Shown here one piece after another: positions 15,930 to 25,588 of a DNA stretch of 49,544 bases. Both the position numbers and the translations under genes were made by a program. The notes below the pieces were generated by a model, which made no database searches, had not been told where the DNA came from, and saw nothing but the letters and a program-made list of their open reading frames with translations. Each line of letters opens with the position of its first letter. The first letter of the stretch is position 1. Where the stretch lies: assembly GCA_020059045.1 (NCBI GenBank), contig JAGVCW010000027.1:1-49544 (forward strand), written 5' to 3'. Source of the stretch: Minisyncoccota bacterium (lineage in GTDB: Bacteria > Patescibacteriota > Minisyncoccia > Phycocordibacterales > Zambryskibacteraceae).

Positions 15930-17411
15930 TTAGTTTTTAAGTTTTCTCTGTGAACGAGTGAGCCTCTCAACTGGGGCATGGTCATCAGTTAAAACTATTG
16001 ATGAAGAGTTCCTACTTAGTAATCTTACAATCTCAGTGACATCTCCCAAAGGAAGGGTATTGGAATTAACTGACATTACAAACATAAGGTTCTGTATTCC
16101 AAGTGAGTCCGAGTTCGATGCTTTGTATACTTCAACATTGTTAAATATTTTTTCTAATGTTAAAAAAACGCTTCCTACAAATTCAGAATTTTTTTCTTCA
16201 AGACCTCCTATTATGTTTGCGATGACAATACCATTGGGCGCAAGGCTTTCCAAAACACTCTCAAACATTTCGAGAGTTACAAGGTGAAAGGGAATAAATG
16301 ACGCTGATCCAAACGCATCAAGTATTATAACGTCGTATTCGTTCCTGTTTGTATTGAAAAATATTCTGCCATCTAGGTGAGATATTTTCATTCTATCTAA
16401 AGGCGTTAGCCCAAAGAACATTTGAGAAATTGCAGTCATTCCTTTATCAATTTCTACGACATGAGCATTTGCATTTGGCATACTAATTAGCATTGCTTGA
16501 GGCAGAGAATAATTGCACCCCCCGACAAATAATAATTGCTTTGCATCTCCCGAAAGGGCTAGTACAGTTTCCTTGATCTTTCTTGTGTATGGAAATACAA
16601 GCTGGTCGATGAGAAGAGTATTATCTTTTACAAACATTGCACATTGTGTACCAAATGGGTCAGTGCTTATGTAGCGCATGAGAGTGTTTGATACTTCGTC
16701 TTTGTGTTCAGCAACAATAATTCTATTGTGAGCCGTGTCTATGTCTAAAATCGTATCTGGGTTTGCGTATATCGTAGGTAGAGAGTGTATAGATATTGTT
16801 GCTACAACTACCAAAAATACTGCGACTTTCGCCTGACGAAAACTAGCAAATGCGAGAAGAAGCAATATTGTTCCTGTCCCAAGCATTACATTGTGACTGC
16901 CAAATTGAGGTAGGAGATAGAGTCCTGCAAGCAGTGCACCTACAATACTGCCGACAGCGCCGTATGCAGATAGAGTTCCAATATCCTTACCACCCCTTTT
17001 TATATCTGTGATAGAAAGTTTTGCAAGAAAAGGGTAGACAGATCCAAGCAATAGAGAAACGGGGAAAAATAGTATAAATATTGCTACCAAACCACCGAAG
17101 GCAATGCTTATGCTTGCATTGCTCACAATTCCTGAGACCAAAGATAGTACTATAGTGTCAAAGCTACCTATTAAGAGACCAAGTAGGCCGCTTATAGTAA
17201 GAATTAACACTAACTTTTTTCTAACTTCTCCTTTGTCTGCGTATATACCCCCAATGTAGTAACCTAAACTCAACCCTCCTACAACTACAGCGATTAAAGA
17301 AGACCATACTTCAGTTGAGGTCCCAAAATGAGGGGCCACAAGCCTTGAGCCTGTAATCTCAAATATTAGAATTGCAGCATTAACTACAAAGGTAATTAAA
17401 TATGGATGCAT
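15930..17411 (-). CDS. Membrane-fused spermidine-synthase-like protein
   Basis: 493 residues. The N-terminal half (about 1-215) holds some seven hydrophobic helices, starting ITFVVNAAILIFEITGSRLV and with GSVYPFLAKL, as in the fused MFS/spermidine synthase proteins of bacteria. The C-terminal half (about 220-490) is a Rossmann methyltransferase-like domain: LLFVGGCNYSLPQAM in the nucleotide-binding position, VVEIDKGM as the acidic strand end, and YDVIILDAF as the post-motif. Members resemble polyamine aminopropyltransferases, but the fused forms have no proven activity and the usual GGG.G loop is GGCNYS here. It follows the YceI-like gene by 22 bases on the same strand. Confidence 0.75.
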   Translation of the reverse strand: MHPYLITFVVNAAILIFEITGSRLVAPHFGTSTEVWSSLIAVVVGGLSLGYYIGGIYADKGEVRKKLVLILTISGLLGLLIGSFDTIVLSLVSGIVSNASISIAFGGLVAIFILFFPVSLLLGSVYPFLAKLSITDIKRGGKDIGTLSAYGAVGSIVGALLAGLYLLPQFGSHNVMLGTGTILLLLAFASFRQAKVAVFLVVVATISIHSLPTIYANPDTILDIDTAHNRIIVAEHKDEVSNTLMRYISTDPFGTQCAMFVKDNTLLIDQLVFPYTRKIKETVLALSGDAKQLLFVGGCNYSLPQAMLISMPNANAHVVEIDKGMTAISQMFFGLTPLDRMKISHLDGRIFFNTNRNEYDVIILDAFGSASFIPFHLVTLEMFESVLESLAPNGIVIANIIGGLEEKNSEFVGSVFLTLEKIFNNVEVYKASNSDSLGIQNLMFVMSVNSNTLPLGDVTEIVRLLSRNSSSIVLTDDHAPVERLTRSQRKLKN

Positions 17412-17433
17412 GGTTCCGGGTCAAGTTTTAAAT

Positions 17434-18114
17434 TTAGATAGGATTAACCTTGTTCGCGACAATTCTTGCTCTCATGATTAGATCGTCTTCCACTCCCGAG
17501 ACAGTTGGAACACTGGGGATCTGCAAGTTAAAGTCAGATCTCTTTATGGTGGCTCGAGCTTCTCCACTTATACGGTTCTGTTCCACCGTACCTGTAATGG
17601 TGAGTGTAACAGGCTTTGTTATGCCAGCAATTGTAAGATCTCCTATAACTTGAAATGAAATTTCTTTATCAAGTTCAATCATTTCCGGAACAGATGTTAC
17701 ATTTGTTGGTTTAAAAGTAATAAATTCATTTCCCACCTCTTCCGATTTAAGTATTGAGCGGTTCACAGCACCGTCTCTTCTTTCGCTGTCAGTTTTAAAT
17801 GTTCGAGCATTTATAGTTATCACTCCAATTTCTACCTCCGTGTTTGGAGTAAATGTAATTCTAATATCACCAGAAATCTCACTTGTTGTACCCAGGACGG
17901 TGTTTGCACTTCCACGTAGAACTTCGTTTATTGTGTATTCAGCAGTAGACTGTCCTTTGTCTATCCTATAGATAGATGAATTCTCAGTAGTAGGCAATAT
18001 CTCTCCTGCGTTCTGAATATCTTCGCTAGGTAGTGCTGGAGGTCTTGTTATATATAAGAACACAAGTATTGCTATTACAATGACTATAAATATGCCTGAG
18101 ATTATTTTATTCAT
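17434..18114 (-). CDS. YceI-family protein with N-terminal membrane anchor
   Basis: 226 residues. A membrane helix at about 4-24 precedes a YceI-like lipocalin-fold domain (about 48-226): YRIDKGQSTAEYTINE, then ISGDIRITFTPNTEVEIGVI, TINARTFKTDSERRD, and FQVIGDLTIAGITKPVTLTI, which is the family signature. YceI proteins bind long isoprenoid chains in their barrel. Here the protein should be anchored facing outside; a role with undecaprenyl or quinone-like lipids is inferred only from the family. It has a 97-base upstream gap to the DUF2238 gene and lies just ahead of the spermidine-synthase-like gene. Confidence 0.85.
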   Translation of the reverse strand: MNKIISGIFIVIVIAILVFLYITRPPALPSEDIQNAGEILPTTENSSIYRIDKGQSTAEYTINEVLRGSANTVLGTTSEISGDIRITFTPNTEVEIGVITINARTFKTDSERRDGAVNRSILKSEEVGNEFITFKPTNVTSVPEMIELDKEISFQVIGDLTIAGITKPVTLTITGTVEQNRISGEARATIKRSDFNLQIPSVPTVSGVEDDLIMRARIVANKVNPI

Positions 18115-18211
18115 GGTTTTATTCTTTTAACTTATAAGCTACCTCCTAACATTAATGCTTTGAGAAGTAATTATAGCAAATAGACGTCTCCCTTTAGATT
18201 ATTAGCTTTAA

Positions 18212-18940
18212 TTAGAGTTTTTCCGTTTGTTTTGTATGATGGCCTGAGCGCTTCATGTTTTTCTGTAAGTATTCCTTCAGCTTAGTCTCTCCTAGTGGTC
18301 TGTCTTCATCTGGCAGGCGGAAGCTTTCACGTAGCTCCTTCCAATGATCCTTGTTCCATATCCAATTGATTATAAATATGATTGTCATCGCAACGATTGC
18401 GCCAATACCGGCAAGCCCCATATCTTTCTGTGCGTCCCATATATCGCCCTGTGTTCCAAGAAAGGCAAGTCCTGCTTCTGGAGCAACAATACTTGCAGTA
18501 AGCCACTCTATGATCTCATACACTGCTGACCCCGCTAGAACAAGATCAAGAGGGAAATAGTATGCCCAGAAACCTTTCACTTTGGATAGCCGCATGAACA
18601 CTTCACGTACAGGATATGCAAGCAAGAATCCAAAGGAGAAGTGAACTAAGCGATCGTATATATTACGAGTAGAACCGAACCAGCTTTCCAAAGTATAGCC
18701 AAAAGGAACTTCCGCATAAGTGTAGTGTGAGCCAATAACGTGCAAGATTAAAAAAATAGTAATCAGAGTATAGGAAACGTTAGAAAGCTGTAGGTATCTG
18801 CCAGCAATAAATATTATGGGTACAAATATAAAGACCAGTATGTTTTCAAGTAGCCACCCATCCCAGTAAAGTGGTTTTACTGCAGCCCAGGACCAGACAG
18901 CTGCAAAAGTAATAAATAAAAAAAGTTTATATTTGCTCAT
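18212..18940 (-). CDS. DUF2238 (YjdF-like) membrane protein
   Basis: 242 residues with about six or seven membrane helices and a long charged cytoplasmic C-terminus. Characteristic DUF2238 stretches are visible: HVIGSHYTYAEVPFG, YDRLVHFSFGFLLAYPVRE, AVYEIIEWLTA and GTQGDIWDAQKDMGLAGIGA. The conserved His, Tyr, Asp and Glu residues within helices are as in the family, whose function is unknown. Its start overlaps the end of the winged-helix gene by 14 bases, so both belong to the TasA-like operon or its tail. Confidence 0.8.
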   Translation of the reverse strand: MSKYKLFLFITFAAVWSWAAVKPLYWDGWLLENILVFIFVPIIFIAGRYLQLSNVSYTLITIFLILHVIGSHYTYAEVPFGYTLESWFGSTRNIYDRLVHFSFGFLLAYPVREVFMRLSKVKGFWAYYFPLDLVLAGSAVYEIIEWLTASIVAPEAGLAFLGTQGDIWDAQKDMGLAGIGAIVAMTIIFIINWIWNKDHWKELRESFRLPDEDRPLGETKLKEYLQKNMKRSGHHTKQTEKL

Positions 18941-19460
18941 ATCTTACAGATTTACCAACGCTGCCGATCTGACGGAGTTTACCTTCTTTTTCCAAAATTT
19001 CCAAATAACGAGTTGCTGTAGCGTCTGACACATGAAGCAACTTCTCTACTTCATCATTTGAAATAGAGTTGTTCTTCGCAAGATAGTTCATGATTTTATC
19101 AAGTTTTACCTTCCTTTTGCTTTGAATTTTTTGTCTTGCCTTGGCGAGTAATTCAATTATGAAATTTGTTTGTGGGCTAGTATTTTCTCTTGCGCTGGTA
19201 ACTATAATAGGAGTTTGTGTATATGTATTTTCATCCATCGGGACTGGTGTATTTGTAACCTCAGGAGGCAAGGAGTTGTGTATTGTTGCCGGAGTGGGTT
19301 CATTTACCTGGGTTGGTCTTTCAAGGTTGGTACTTGTTTCAAGAGTAGGGGTTTGAGAATTATCAGAAGTGTCTTCTATCGTGCTAGGTTCAGAGGTCAC
19401 AGCCACGGTTTGATCAATGGATGTATCTTCGTTAGTCACTACTTGTTCATCTCCTTCCAT
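18927..19460 (-). CDS. Winged-helix protein with long disordered N-terminus
   Basis: 177 residues. The first 100 are Thr, Ser, Glu and Pro-rich without hydrophobic segments and look disordered. The last 60 form a winged helix-turn-helix: KLDKIMNYLAKNNSISNDEV, then EKLLHVSDATATRYLEILEK and EGKLRQIGSVGKSVRYEQI, in the DeoR/MarR-like style with the recognition helix around ATATRYLEIL. It lies 95 bases after the signal-peptidase fusion in the same direction. Regulation of the TasA-like operon is plausible from position. The low-complexity acidic part resembles the C-terminus of the neighbouring fusion protein in composition, which may be chance. Confidence 0.65.
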   Translation of the reverse strand: MEGDEQVVTNEDTSIDQTVAVTSEPSTIEDTSDNSQTPTLETSTNLERPTQVNEPTPATIHNSLPPEVTNTPVPMDENTYTQTPIIVTSARENTSPQTNFIIELLAKARQKIQSKRKVKLDKIMNYLAKNNSISNDEVEKLLHVSDATATRYLEILEKEGKLRQIGSVGKSVRYEQI

Positions 19461-19555
19461 ATGGATATTTTAACACTTTCTGTTTTTGGGATCCTCCATA
19501 TCAAAATTGCATTTATAAAGGATGGGTTATTCTCGAGCATTAATTTAACTGAAAG

Positions 19556-21109
19556 CTACTCGGTTGGTGCCACTTCTACTTCGGTGTTAGGAATTTCATC
19601 TTCAGGTACAACTTGCAAATCTTCTTCTGTGTCTGGAGTTACAGGTTCCGAGGTAGAGGTATTTTCTTTATCTGTGGATTCAACTATAGATTCTATCAAT
19701 TTAGGGTTTTCGTCTGTTTTTTCAGACGGAGCTTCATCTGTGTCTTCAGGTTCAGTTTGTTCTGACACATCTTCAATAACAGGTTCTTCAACGTCTTCAG
19801 GTACTTCTTCTGGCAAAGTTTCTGTTACTGTTTCGCCTGGTGATTCGACCTCCACACTCGCTGGGAAGTTGTAGTTATATATTTTAAAAGGGTAGCGCTC
19901 CTCGTCTGTAAATGTTGTGTTTAAAACTGGGACAACTCCTGTAAGTTCAACGCTAAATATGATTTCACCAGCACACATTGTACCTGCGGGCATACCCAAA
20001 TTTTCTATTGGGACATTTAACATGAAGTACCATGTACCAAGAAGGGACATTTTAGGCAACGAAAAATCTTTAAGCAGCCCTTCAAATCTATACTCGTCTA
20101 TCCAAGCATCAAGCTCAAGGTTCTCACAGCCTGGGTCGCTATCTTCTGCAAGCTCAGCTTCAATTCTATAGTCAAAGGGTATGCTTTTTGGATCTTTATC
20201 AATGTTAATTTGGAAAAAGCTACTTCCCACATTCTCGTCTGTATTGAACGCTTCACTTTGTAATCTTTTTTCGTCCAGGCTTTCTTCAGTGCTTGTAGCT
20301 CTCTCCTCACCACTTGAATCATTTGCAGAAAGCCTAAGGTCCACCATACCAGCCTTTAAGAAGTTTCCAAGAGATGCTTCCATATCGTTGAAATAAGATA
20401 CTGTACTACCAACAGAAGATAGTCCAACAAGTGTCCCAATGGAGATCATTATTACCACAAACATTTTTGGGGAAAACAGATCAGAACTGTATTTCTTGTC
20501 CTCTGTTTTCGATGCTCTAGAAGTGTCTTGTGTTTTAATGTTGTCCACAAGTAAAGTCGGGGTATGTGGGGCTTCTTCGTCGCCAGTTTGTTTGCTTCTC
20601 TTTCTTCGTTTGAGCGATCTAATTTCGATAATAATCTTTCCAACCTCATCAATTATTACTGCTAGTGCTGGGACACCAACAAGCAAGCCAAAACCAAGCG
20701 GTTGGCGACCAAAATCAAGTACATACCCAATATAGGGTAGAGATGCGATTACCTTACCCTTTACTTCAGAGATTCGAGTAGGTACAGGGTCTGCAGCATC
20801 ATTTGCGTCACCTTTTGTTACAAATATTTGTGAACCGTTCAGAGTATTAGTCTCTATTATTCGGTGAGTAGTGGGGATTTGAGTTTTCGTATCTTTACCA
20901 AACGTGATTACATCACCTATGGCGTACTGACTTGCCGACTTGATCACAACAATGCTACCCACAGGTATTGCAGGTTCCATGGATCCAGATTTCACTATTT
21001 TTACTTCTAGATTACCTGGTATTGGCATTAGTGTTGCAAGAAGAAGCAGGCCAAGTATTACAACACCCACAATGAGGAGACCGTAGATTGTTTTGAATAG
21101 TGTTTTCAT
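19556..21109 (-). CDS. Signal peptidase I (SipW/S26B type) fused to a TasA-like region
   Basis: 517 residues from ATG 21109, which follows GGTGAG at good spacing; a TTG 15 bases upstream is less likely. Residues 1-180 are an archaeal/SipW-type signal peptidase: helix 5-28, Ser43 in SGSMEP, His82 in PTTHRI in place of the bacterial Lys, and the acidic residue in VTKGDANDAADP, with a helix at about 122-145. After a linker, another helix (about 205-225) ends in VSYFNDMEASLGNFLKAGMVDLRLS, the same signal and cleavage context as in the TasA-like proteins encoded next to it. A beta domain with two Cys and a 130-residue Glu/Thr/Pro-rich tail follow. Protease and a substrate-like module are thus in one chain. 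It should process the three upstream gene products. Confidence 0.82.
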   Translation of the reverse strand: MKTLFKTIYGLLIVGVVILGLLLLATLMPIPGNLEVKIVKSGSMEPAIPVGSIVVIKSASQYAIGDVITFGKDTKTQIPTTHRIIETNTLNGSQIFVTKGDANDAADPVPTRISEVKGKVIASLPYIGYVLDFGRQPLGFGLLVGVPALAVIIDEVGKIIIEIRSLKRRKRSKQTGDEEAPHTPTLLVDNIKTQDTSRASKTEDKKYSSDLFSPKMFVVIMISIGTLVGLSSVGSTVSYFNDMEASLGNFLKAGMVDLRLSANDSSGEERATSTEESLDEKRLQSEAFNTDENVGSSFFQINIDKDPKSIPFDYRIEAELAEDSDPGCENLELDAWIDEYRFEGLLKDFSLPKMSLLGTWYFMLNVPIENLGMPAGTMCAGEIIFSVELTGVVPVLNTTFTDEERYPFKIYNYNFPASVEVESPGETVTETLPEEVPEDVEEPVIEDVSEQTEPEDTDEAPSEKTDENPKLIESIVESTDKENTSTSEPVTPDTEEDLQVVPEDEIPNTEVEVAPTE

Positions 21110-21130
21110 AATCAAACTCACCAACAGATT

Positions 21131-22498
21131 TTAGTTGTCATCATTTGTTATCGTACATGTTATTGCTTCGCCCTCGTCAAGCGTTGCTGTACCACCAAGA
21201 GCTATTGGGCACTTGGGGTGACCTGTAATTGATACGAAGTGGTATCCAGCTCGTGGATCTTCTGTGATTGTGTGCGCACTGTTGGCTGAAACTGCAAACG
21301 AAGAACCGCTTGGAACTAGTATCCCATCTATTCTCATTCTAAATTGGGAAGACTGAGATGTTCCGCTCCCATTGTTTATTACGTTTTTAATGAGAGTGAT
21401 GTTTCCAGGCAAGTCATTGTTTGTAATGTAGCAGATTTTTTCTTCACCAATACCTACCGTTACATCTCCATCTTCAGTGCAGTCACCACTAAATGAGGCA
21501 ACATAGCCAGAAACTCCTGTTTCAGAAATTGTATAAGTGCCTGCAGGTAGTGTAGTTGTGGCACCTGATGTTACGGCTGTTGATACAAACCCATCGTCTA
21601 CAAAGAGATTGAAGTCTGGGACCACGTTGTTGCCTCCGTTATCATTCGTAACTACCTTCACAACAGTAAGCTTGGCGGCAAGAGTTGTTGTTGCTCGTGA
21701 GCACAAGAAAGTGTCGTTGTTACGTGCTTGAATAGCAGTAAATACTACGTCAGCAGTCAGACTATCTGTTTGGCTTGCATTATCGAGTCCTGTTCCGTCA
21801 CAAGATATCCCGCCTGTTGAATTCCCTGGGGTTCTCGGGCTTGTACTGCCTATACCATCTTGGGTGAGCGGAGAGGGTACAATGTCGCCGAAACACCAGG
21901 CCTTACCAATGTAGAGAGTTTGTGAGCCCGGGAATGGCCCTCCAGCGCCTGTCCAAATGTTTGTCTGTGAGTCAGCTAAAGTTATGGTGGTAGAGCCGTT
22001 AAGTCCAAGAGCACCGATTGGCCCTTCGGAAATCACTCCCTCGTCACTTTCTAAGACATTATCACCATCGTCTGCCCACCAAATGAAGTTTACAAGCCCA
22101 GCGAGTTCACCATTTCCAGGACCGTCGTTTGCATCCACCTCTGATTCTGGCTCAGTAAGACCGTTATCGTCGTTTGATGTTAGAGCTACGTTTGCACAAA
22201 TATATGCGTCATTAGAATCAACGTGGAGTGATATTGTATCCTCGCCGAAGTCGCCTGGTTTAATATCAGGGAAGTCGAAGAATTTCTCGACGGTTAAATC
22301 AATCAAAGCCCATGTGGTGCTCGCGTTCAGTTGGCCGTTGTAATAACTGGTGTTATCAATTTTAAGATCAATGGCACCAGCTGCAAATGTGTTTGCTGTG
22401 GAGGTCTCACTATCGGAGAAGAACGCTCCAGTCCCGCCAGCAACAAAAATTGCTGTAATGAAGACGATGATTGTGATGCTCAGTAATATTTTTTTCAT
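21131..22498 (-). CDS. TasA/camelysin-like secreted protein with two SpaA-like domains
   Basis: 455 residues. Starts MKKILLSITIIVFITAIFVA GGTGAFFSDSETS; the hydrophobic helix followed by (A)FFSD(S/T)ET is the SipW-type cleavage context, then NTFAAGAIDLKIDN. Residues about 28-270 form the TasA-like beta domain (DIKPGDFGEDTISLHVDSND, WWADDGDNVLESDEG, GKAWCFG). Two prealbumin-like Ig domains follow (about 275-365 and 366-455), each ending in CxITNDD-type strands with Cys pairs. TasA proteins form extracellular fibres in Bacillus; fibre formation here is inferred. It is the last of three paralogues, 21 bases before the signal-peptidase fusion. Confidence 0.82.
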   Translation of the reverse strand: MKKILLSITIIVFITAIFVAGGTGAFFSDSETSTANTFAAGAIDLKIDNTSYYNGQLNASTTWALIDLTVEKFFDFPDIKPGDFGEDTISLHVDSNDAYICANVALTSNDDNGLTEPESEVDANDGPGNGELAGLVNFIWWADDGDNVLESDEGVISEGPIGALGLNGSTTITLADSQTNIWTGAGGPFPGSQTLYIGKAWCFGDIVPSPLTQDGIGSTSPRTPGNSTGGISCDGTGLDNASQTDSLTADVVFTAIQARNNDTFLCSRATTTLAAKLTVVKVVTNDNGGNNVVPDFNLFVDDGFVSTAVTSGATTTLPAGTYTISETGVSGYVASFSGDCTEDGDVTVGIGEEKICYITNNDLPGNITLIKNVINNGSGTSQSSQFRMRIDGILVPSGSSFAVSANSAHTITEDPRAGYHFVSITGHPKCPIALGGTATLDEGEAITCTITNDDN

Positions 22499-22519
22499 TC
22501 CGATAGTGTTAACTAATAA

Positions 22520-23857
22520 TTATGGAAGTTGTCCGCGAATCATAACGTTGTCTATATACGCATGATTTGTATTGTCGACACCCGTGAGACTGAATCTTAT
22601 TTTCACATTGGACTTGTGGTCAGCTCCCGGAGAAAGAGAAAAACTCTTGCCAGTCCAGTCGGATTCGCCGGTAACAGTTTCAATTGTTGTCCAGCTTCCA
22701 CCGCCATTTGTGCTAAACTCTACTTTTAGAGTTTGTAACCCAAGTGGTTGTGTGGGGGAGTTCGTATCATCCATTTTTCTGTCATACTTGAGAGTAATAT
22801 CTTCGTAAAGAGTCATGTCTATTGACTTCGATGTAATTACCTCTTTATGATTCGTACTGCCCTCATTTTTGCCGGCATCTAGGTCAACAATTTTCTTGTG
22901 TTCACCTCCTACTTGAATTGCTTGTACTCCTCCTTCCTCTACCCAGTTTGAATTCCAGGATGGGTGGAAATTCATACCGAGTTGGCAGCTCTCGAAGTTG
23001 TCGAAGAAAAGGAGAATTGGATCATCACTTGGTTCTTCTTCTCTCGTCTCGCCACATATGAAGCTCTCGTTACCTCGAGCTTGTACTGCTTCAAATGTGA
23101 CATCTGCCTTTATCCCATCTGATTGGAACTCATTACCGAGACTATCTCCATCGCAATCAAATCCTGTACCGCGCACTAGTGGGCCATTCGAACCAGTTTT
23201 CCCCATACCGTCTTGTGGTAGAGGAGTCTTCGTAAGATTGCCGTAGCACCATGCTTTGCCAATATACTTAATTGAGTTGCCTGGTATAGGCGCTCCCTCC
23301 CCGGACCAAATATTGTGGTCCGAGTCCGCGAGCGTCCATAACTTTCCATTGAAGATATCTTTTACAAGACCTTCTCGGAATGTGTCTTCGCGTCGCTCAA
23401 ATACGTTGTCTCCATCGTCTGCCCAGAATGCGAATTCTAATGTGTTTTGTAGTTCACCTTGCTGCACACCTCCCGTACTATCCACGAGCATTTCTGGTTC
23501 TGTCTGCTCGTTTTCGGGCGTGCCTGTCAGTGTGACAGACATACACATCCATGCATTATTGTTGTTGACGTGAAGTGAAATGGTATCCTCGCCAATGTCG
23601 CCTGGCTTTACGTCTAAGAAGTTGAAGAAGAGTTTGCCACTAAGACCCGATAGTTCCCAAGAGGTCGCTGGGCTAAACACAAGCTTCCCATCTTCGTTCG
23701 TTATATAACTTTCGTTATCAACCTTAAGGTCGATCACACCTGATGCAAATGTGTTTCCTGTTGATTTCTCTTTATCAATCAAGAATGCACCAGTGCCGCC
23801 TATAAGCATTGCACTAACGAATATTATTGAGCCAAAGCTAGCGAGAATTTTTTTCAT
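22520..23857 (-). CDS. TasA/camelysin-like secreted protein with jelly-roll C-terminus
   Basis: 445 residues. The N-terminus MKKILASFGSIIFVSAMLIG and AFLIDKEKSTGNTFASGVID show a SipW-type signal, though FSDSET has become LIDKEK. The TasA-like domain (about 28-275) keeps DVKPGDIGEDTISLHVNNN, FWADDGDNVFERRED and GKAWCYG. Instead of SpaA-like repeats, the last 165 residues (from LLFFDNFESCQLG) look like a jelly-roll sandwich of the MAM or carbohydrate-binding type: FHPSWNSNWVEEGGVQAI, VEFSTNGGGSWTTIETVTG, and VKIRFSLTGVDNTNHAYIDN. Binding of glycan or another surface is inferred from this fold. It lies 21 bases before the next paralogue. Confidence 0.78.
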   Translation of the reverse strand: MKKILASFGSIIFVSAMLIGGTGAFLIDKEKSTGNTFASGVIDLKVDNESYITNEDGKLVFSPATSWELSGLSGKLFFNFLDVKPGDIGEDTISLHVNNNNAWMCMSVTLTGTPENEQTEPEMLVDSTGGVQQGELQNTLEFAFWADDGDNVFERREDTFREGLVKDIFNGKLWTLADSDHNIWSGEGAPIPGNSIKYIGKAWCYGNLTKTPLPQDGMGKTGSNGPLVRGTGFDCDGDSLGNEFQSDGIKADVTFEAVQARGNESFICGETREEEPSDDPILLFFDNFESCQLGMNFHPSWNSNWVEEGGVQAIQVGGEHKKIVDLDAGKNEGSTNHKEVITSKSIDMTLYEDITLKYDRKMDDTNSPTQPLGLQTLKVEFSTNGGGSWTTIETVTGESDWTGKSFSLSPGADHKSNVKIRFSLTGVDNTNHAYIDNVMIRGQLP

Positions 23858-23892
23858 TTTCGATTGTTAATTACGTATTTGATTCTAAATAC

Positions 23893-25539
23893 CTAGTTTG
23901 CGAATGTGTTCGTAACTGTGCAGGTAATAGTGTCTCCTGGAGCAAGAAAAATGTTGCCAGGGAATGTTGCTGGACATGGAATACCCAAGAAGGATGATCC
24001 CGTGACAGATGTTTGTGTGTAACCCGTCACTAGTACCTCCTCATCTAATTCGTGGGAAGTGTTAGCACTTACTCCATTTGATGAACCCGAAGTAACTACC
24101 CCGCTATTGATTGAGAGATCGAAATCGTCAGCTACTGCAGTTCCTCCAACAACATTTTTTATGAGAGTAATAACTGGTTGGATATCGTCATTAGTAATAG
24201 TACAAGTTGCTACTCCTCCCGCAGGCACTGTTACATTGCCTGACGCATTACAATCACCACTAAATGTTGCTGTATAACCAAACAGTCCTGATTCAGTTAC
24301 TGTGTGAATACCAGCAGATGTCGTGGTAGATGAGCCGGAAACAATGCCCATACTATCAACAAAGAGACTAAAGTCAGTTGTAGTTGCTGTACCACCACTG
24401 TCATTCACAACAACTTTAGTTACTGTTAGGGTTCCAGGCTCTGGTTCAGGTTCACCAATATCATCATTAGTAATCGTACAACTTGCTGATCCGCCAGCAG
24501 GCACAACTACGTTACCTCCTCCGTCACAATCTCCACTAAATGAAGCTTGGTAACCGGTGGTTGGGCCTTCAGAAACTACATGAGCTCCCGCTGTTGTTGT
24601 GCCGAGAACACCACTTGTTACAGGTGAGCCGTCAACAAAGAGTGCAAAATCGCTTACTGTTGATGTTCCTGTGTTGTCATTTATAACTATTTTAGTAACT
24701 GTAAGTGTTCCAGTTGTTGGTTCTTGTGGATCTTCTGGAACACATTGGAATGTTCCGTTGTTTCTAGACTGAACTGCTCGGAAAGTGATATCTGCTGTTG
24801 TGCTGTCTGTCTGACCAGTGTTGTCAACACCCGTTCCGTCACAAGTAAGACCTCCTGTTGAGTTTGCAGGTGTTCTTGGGCTTGTTGTGCCAAGACCATC
24901 TTGAGTAAGAGGAGATGCTGTAAGAACTCCATAGCACCATGCTTTACCAACGTATCTTACTGAATCACCTGGTAGAGGAGTGCTTGTACCTGTAGTCCAA
25001 ATATTTTCATCGGAGTCTGCTAGTGCAACTGTTGCTGTTTCTCCTACTTCAAGAGCGCCAAGTGGGCCTGCTGGTAGGGGGGTCTCGTCATCCTCTAGTA
25101 CATTGTCACCGTCATCTGCCCACCACGTGAAGTTGATCTGGTCTGCAAGCTCGCCAGTTGTGGTGCTTGTGTCTCCATCATCACCTTCTGGTTCTGTTAG
25201 ACCATTGTCGTCATCAGATGTGAGAGTAATGTCCGCACAGAGCCATGAATCGTTGTTGTTCACGTGTAGAGAAATAGTGTCTTCACCAATATCTCCTGGT
25301 TTCAAGTCATTGAAATCGAAAAACCTTTCAATTGTTAAATCTCGGAGAGTCCAGCTAGTAGCAGATGATACGGCTCCGTTGTAATAACTCGTGTTGTCTA
25401 CTTGCAAATCGATAGCACCAGCACTCAAAGTGTTGCCAGTTGATGTCTCAGAATCACTGAAGAAGGCTCCAGTAGCTCCGATGATAACTGCAACCACAAA
25501 CACAATCATTCCCAAACTTAATGTAATTCTTTTATTCAT
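23893..25539 (-). CDS. TasA/camelysin-like secreted protein with three SpaA-like domains
   Basis: 548 residues and the first gene of the operon. The signal MNKRITLSLGMIVFVVAVII is followed by GAFFSDSETSTGNTLSAGAI, the fullest SipW/TasA motif of the three. The TasA-like domain covers about 28-275 (DLKPGDIGEDTISLHVNNND, WWADDGDNVLEDDE, GKAWCYG). Three prealbumin/SpaA-like domains (about 285-370, 375-460, 465-548) repeat LTVTKVV.ND..GT, FSGDC.G.GNV.VPAGG and ATCTITNDD. The difference in repeat number between paralogues suggests gain or loss of whole domains. A long hairpin-rich leader lies directly upstream. Confidence 0.82.
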   Translation of the reverse strand: MNKRITLSLGMIVFVVAVIIGATGAFFSDSETSTGNTLSAGAIDLQVDNTSYYNGAVSSATSWTLRDLTIERFFDFNDLKPGDIGEDTISLHVNNNDSWLCADITLTSDDDNGLTEPEGDDGDTSTTTGELADQINFTWWADDGDNVLEDDETPLPAGPLGALEVGETATVALADSDENIWTTGTSTPLPGDSVRYVGKAWCYGVLTASPLTQDGLGTTSPRTPANSTGGLTCDGTGVDNTGQTDSTTADITFRAVQSRNNGTFQCVPEDPQEPTTGTLTVTKIVINDNTGTSTVSDFALFVDGSPVTSGVLGTTTAGAHVVSEGPTTGYQASFSGDCDGGGNVVVPAGGSASCTITNDDIGEPEPEPGTLTVTKVVVNDSGGTATTTDFSLFVDSMGIVSGSSTTTSAGIHTVTESGLFGYTATFSGDCNASGNVTVPAGGVATCTITNDDIQPVITLIKNVVGGTAVADDFDLSINSGVVTSGSSNGVSANTSHELDEEVLVTGYTQTSVTGSSFLGIPCPATFPGNIFLAPGDTITCTVTNTFAN

Positions 25540-25588
25540 AATTATTATTTTAATTTAGTGTTAATTTTCTAATTCACGCGTACCGACC

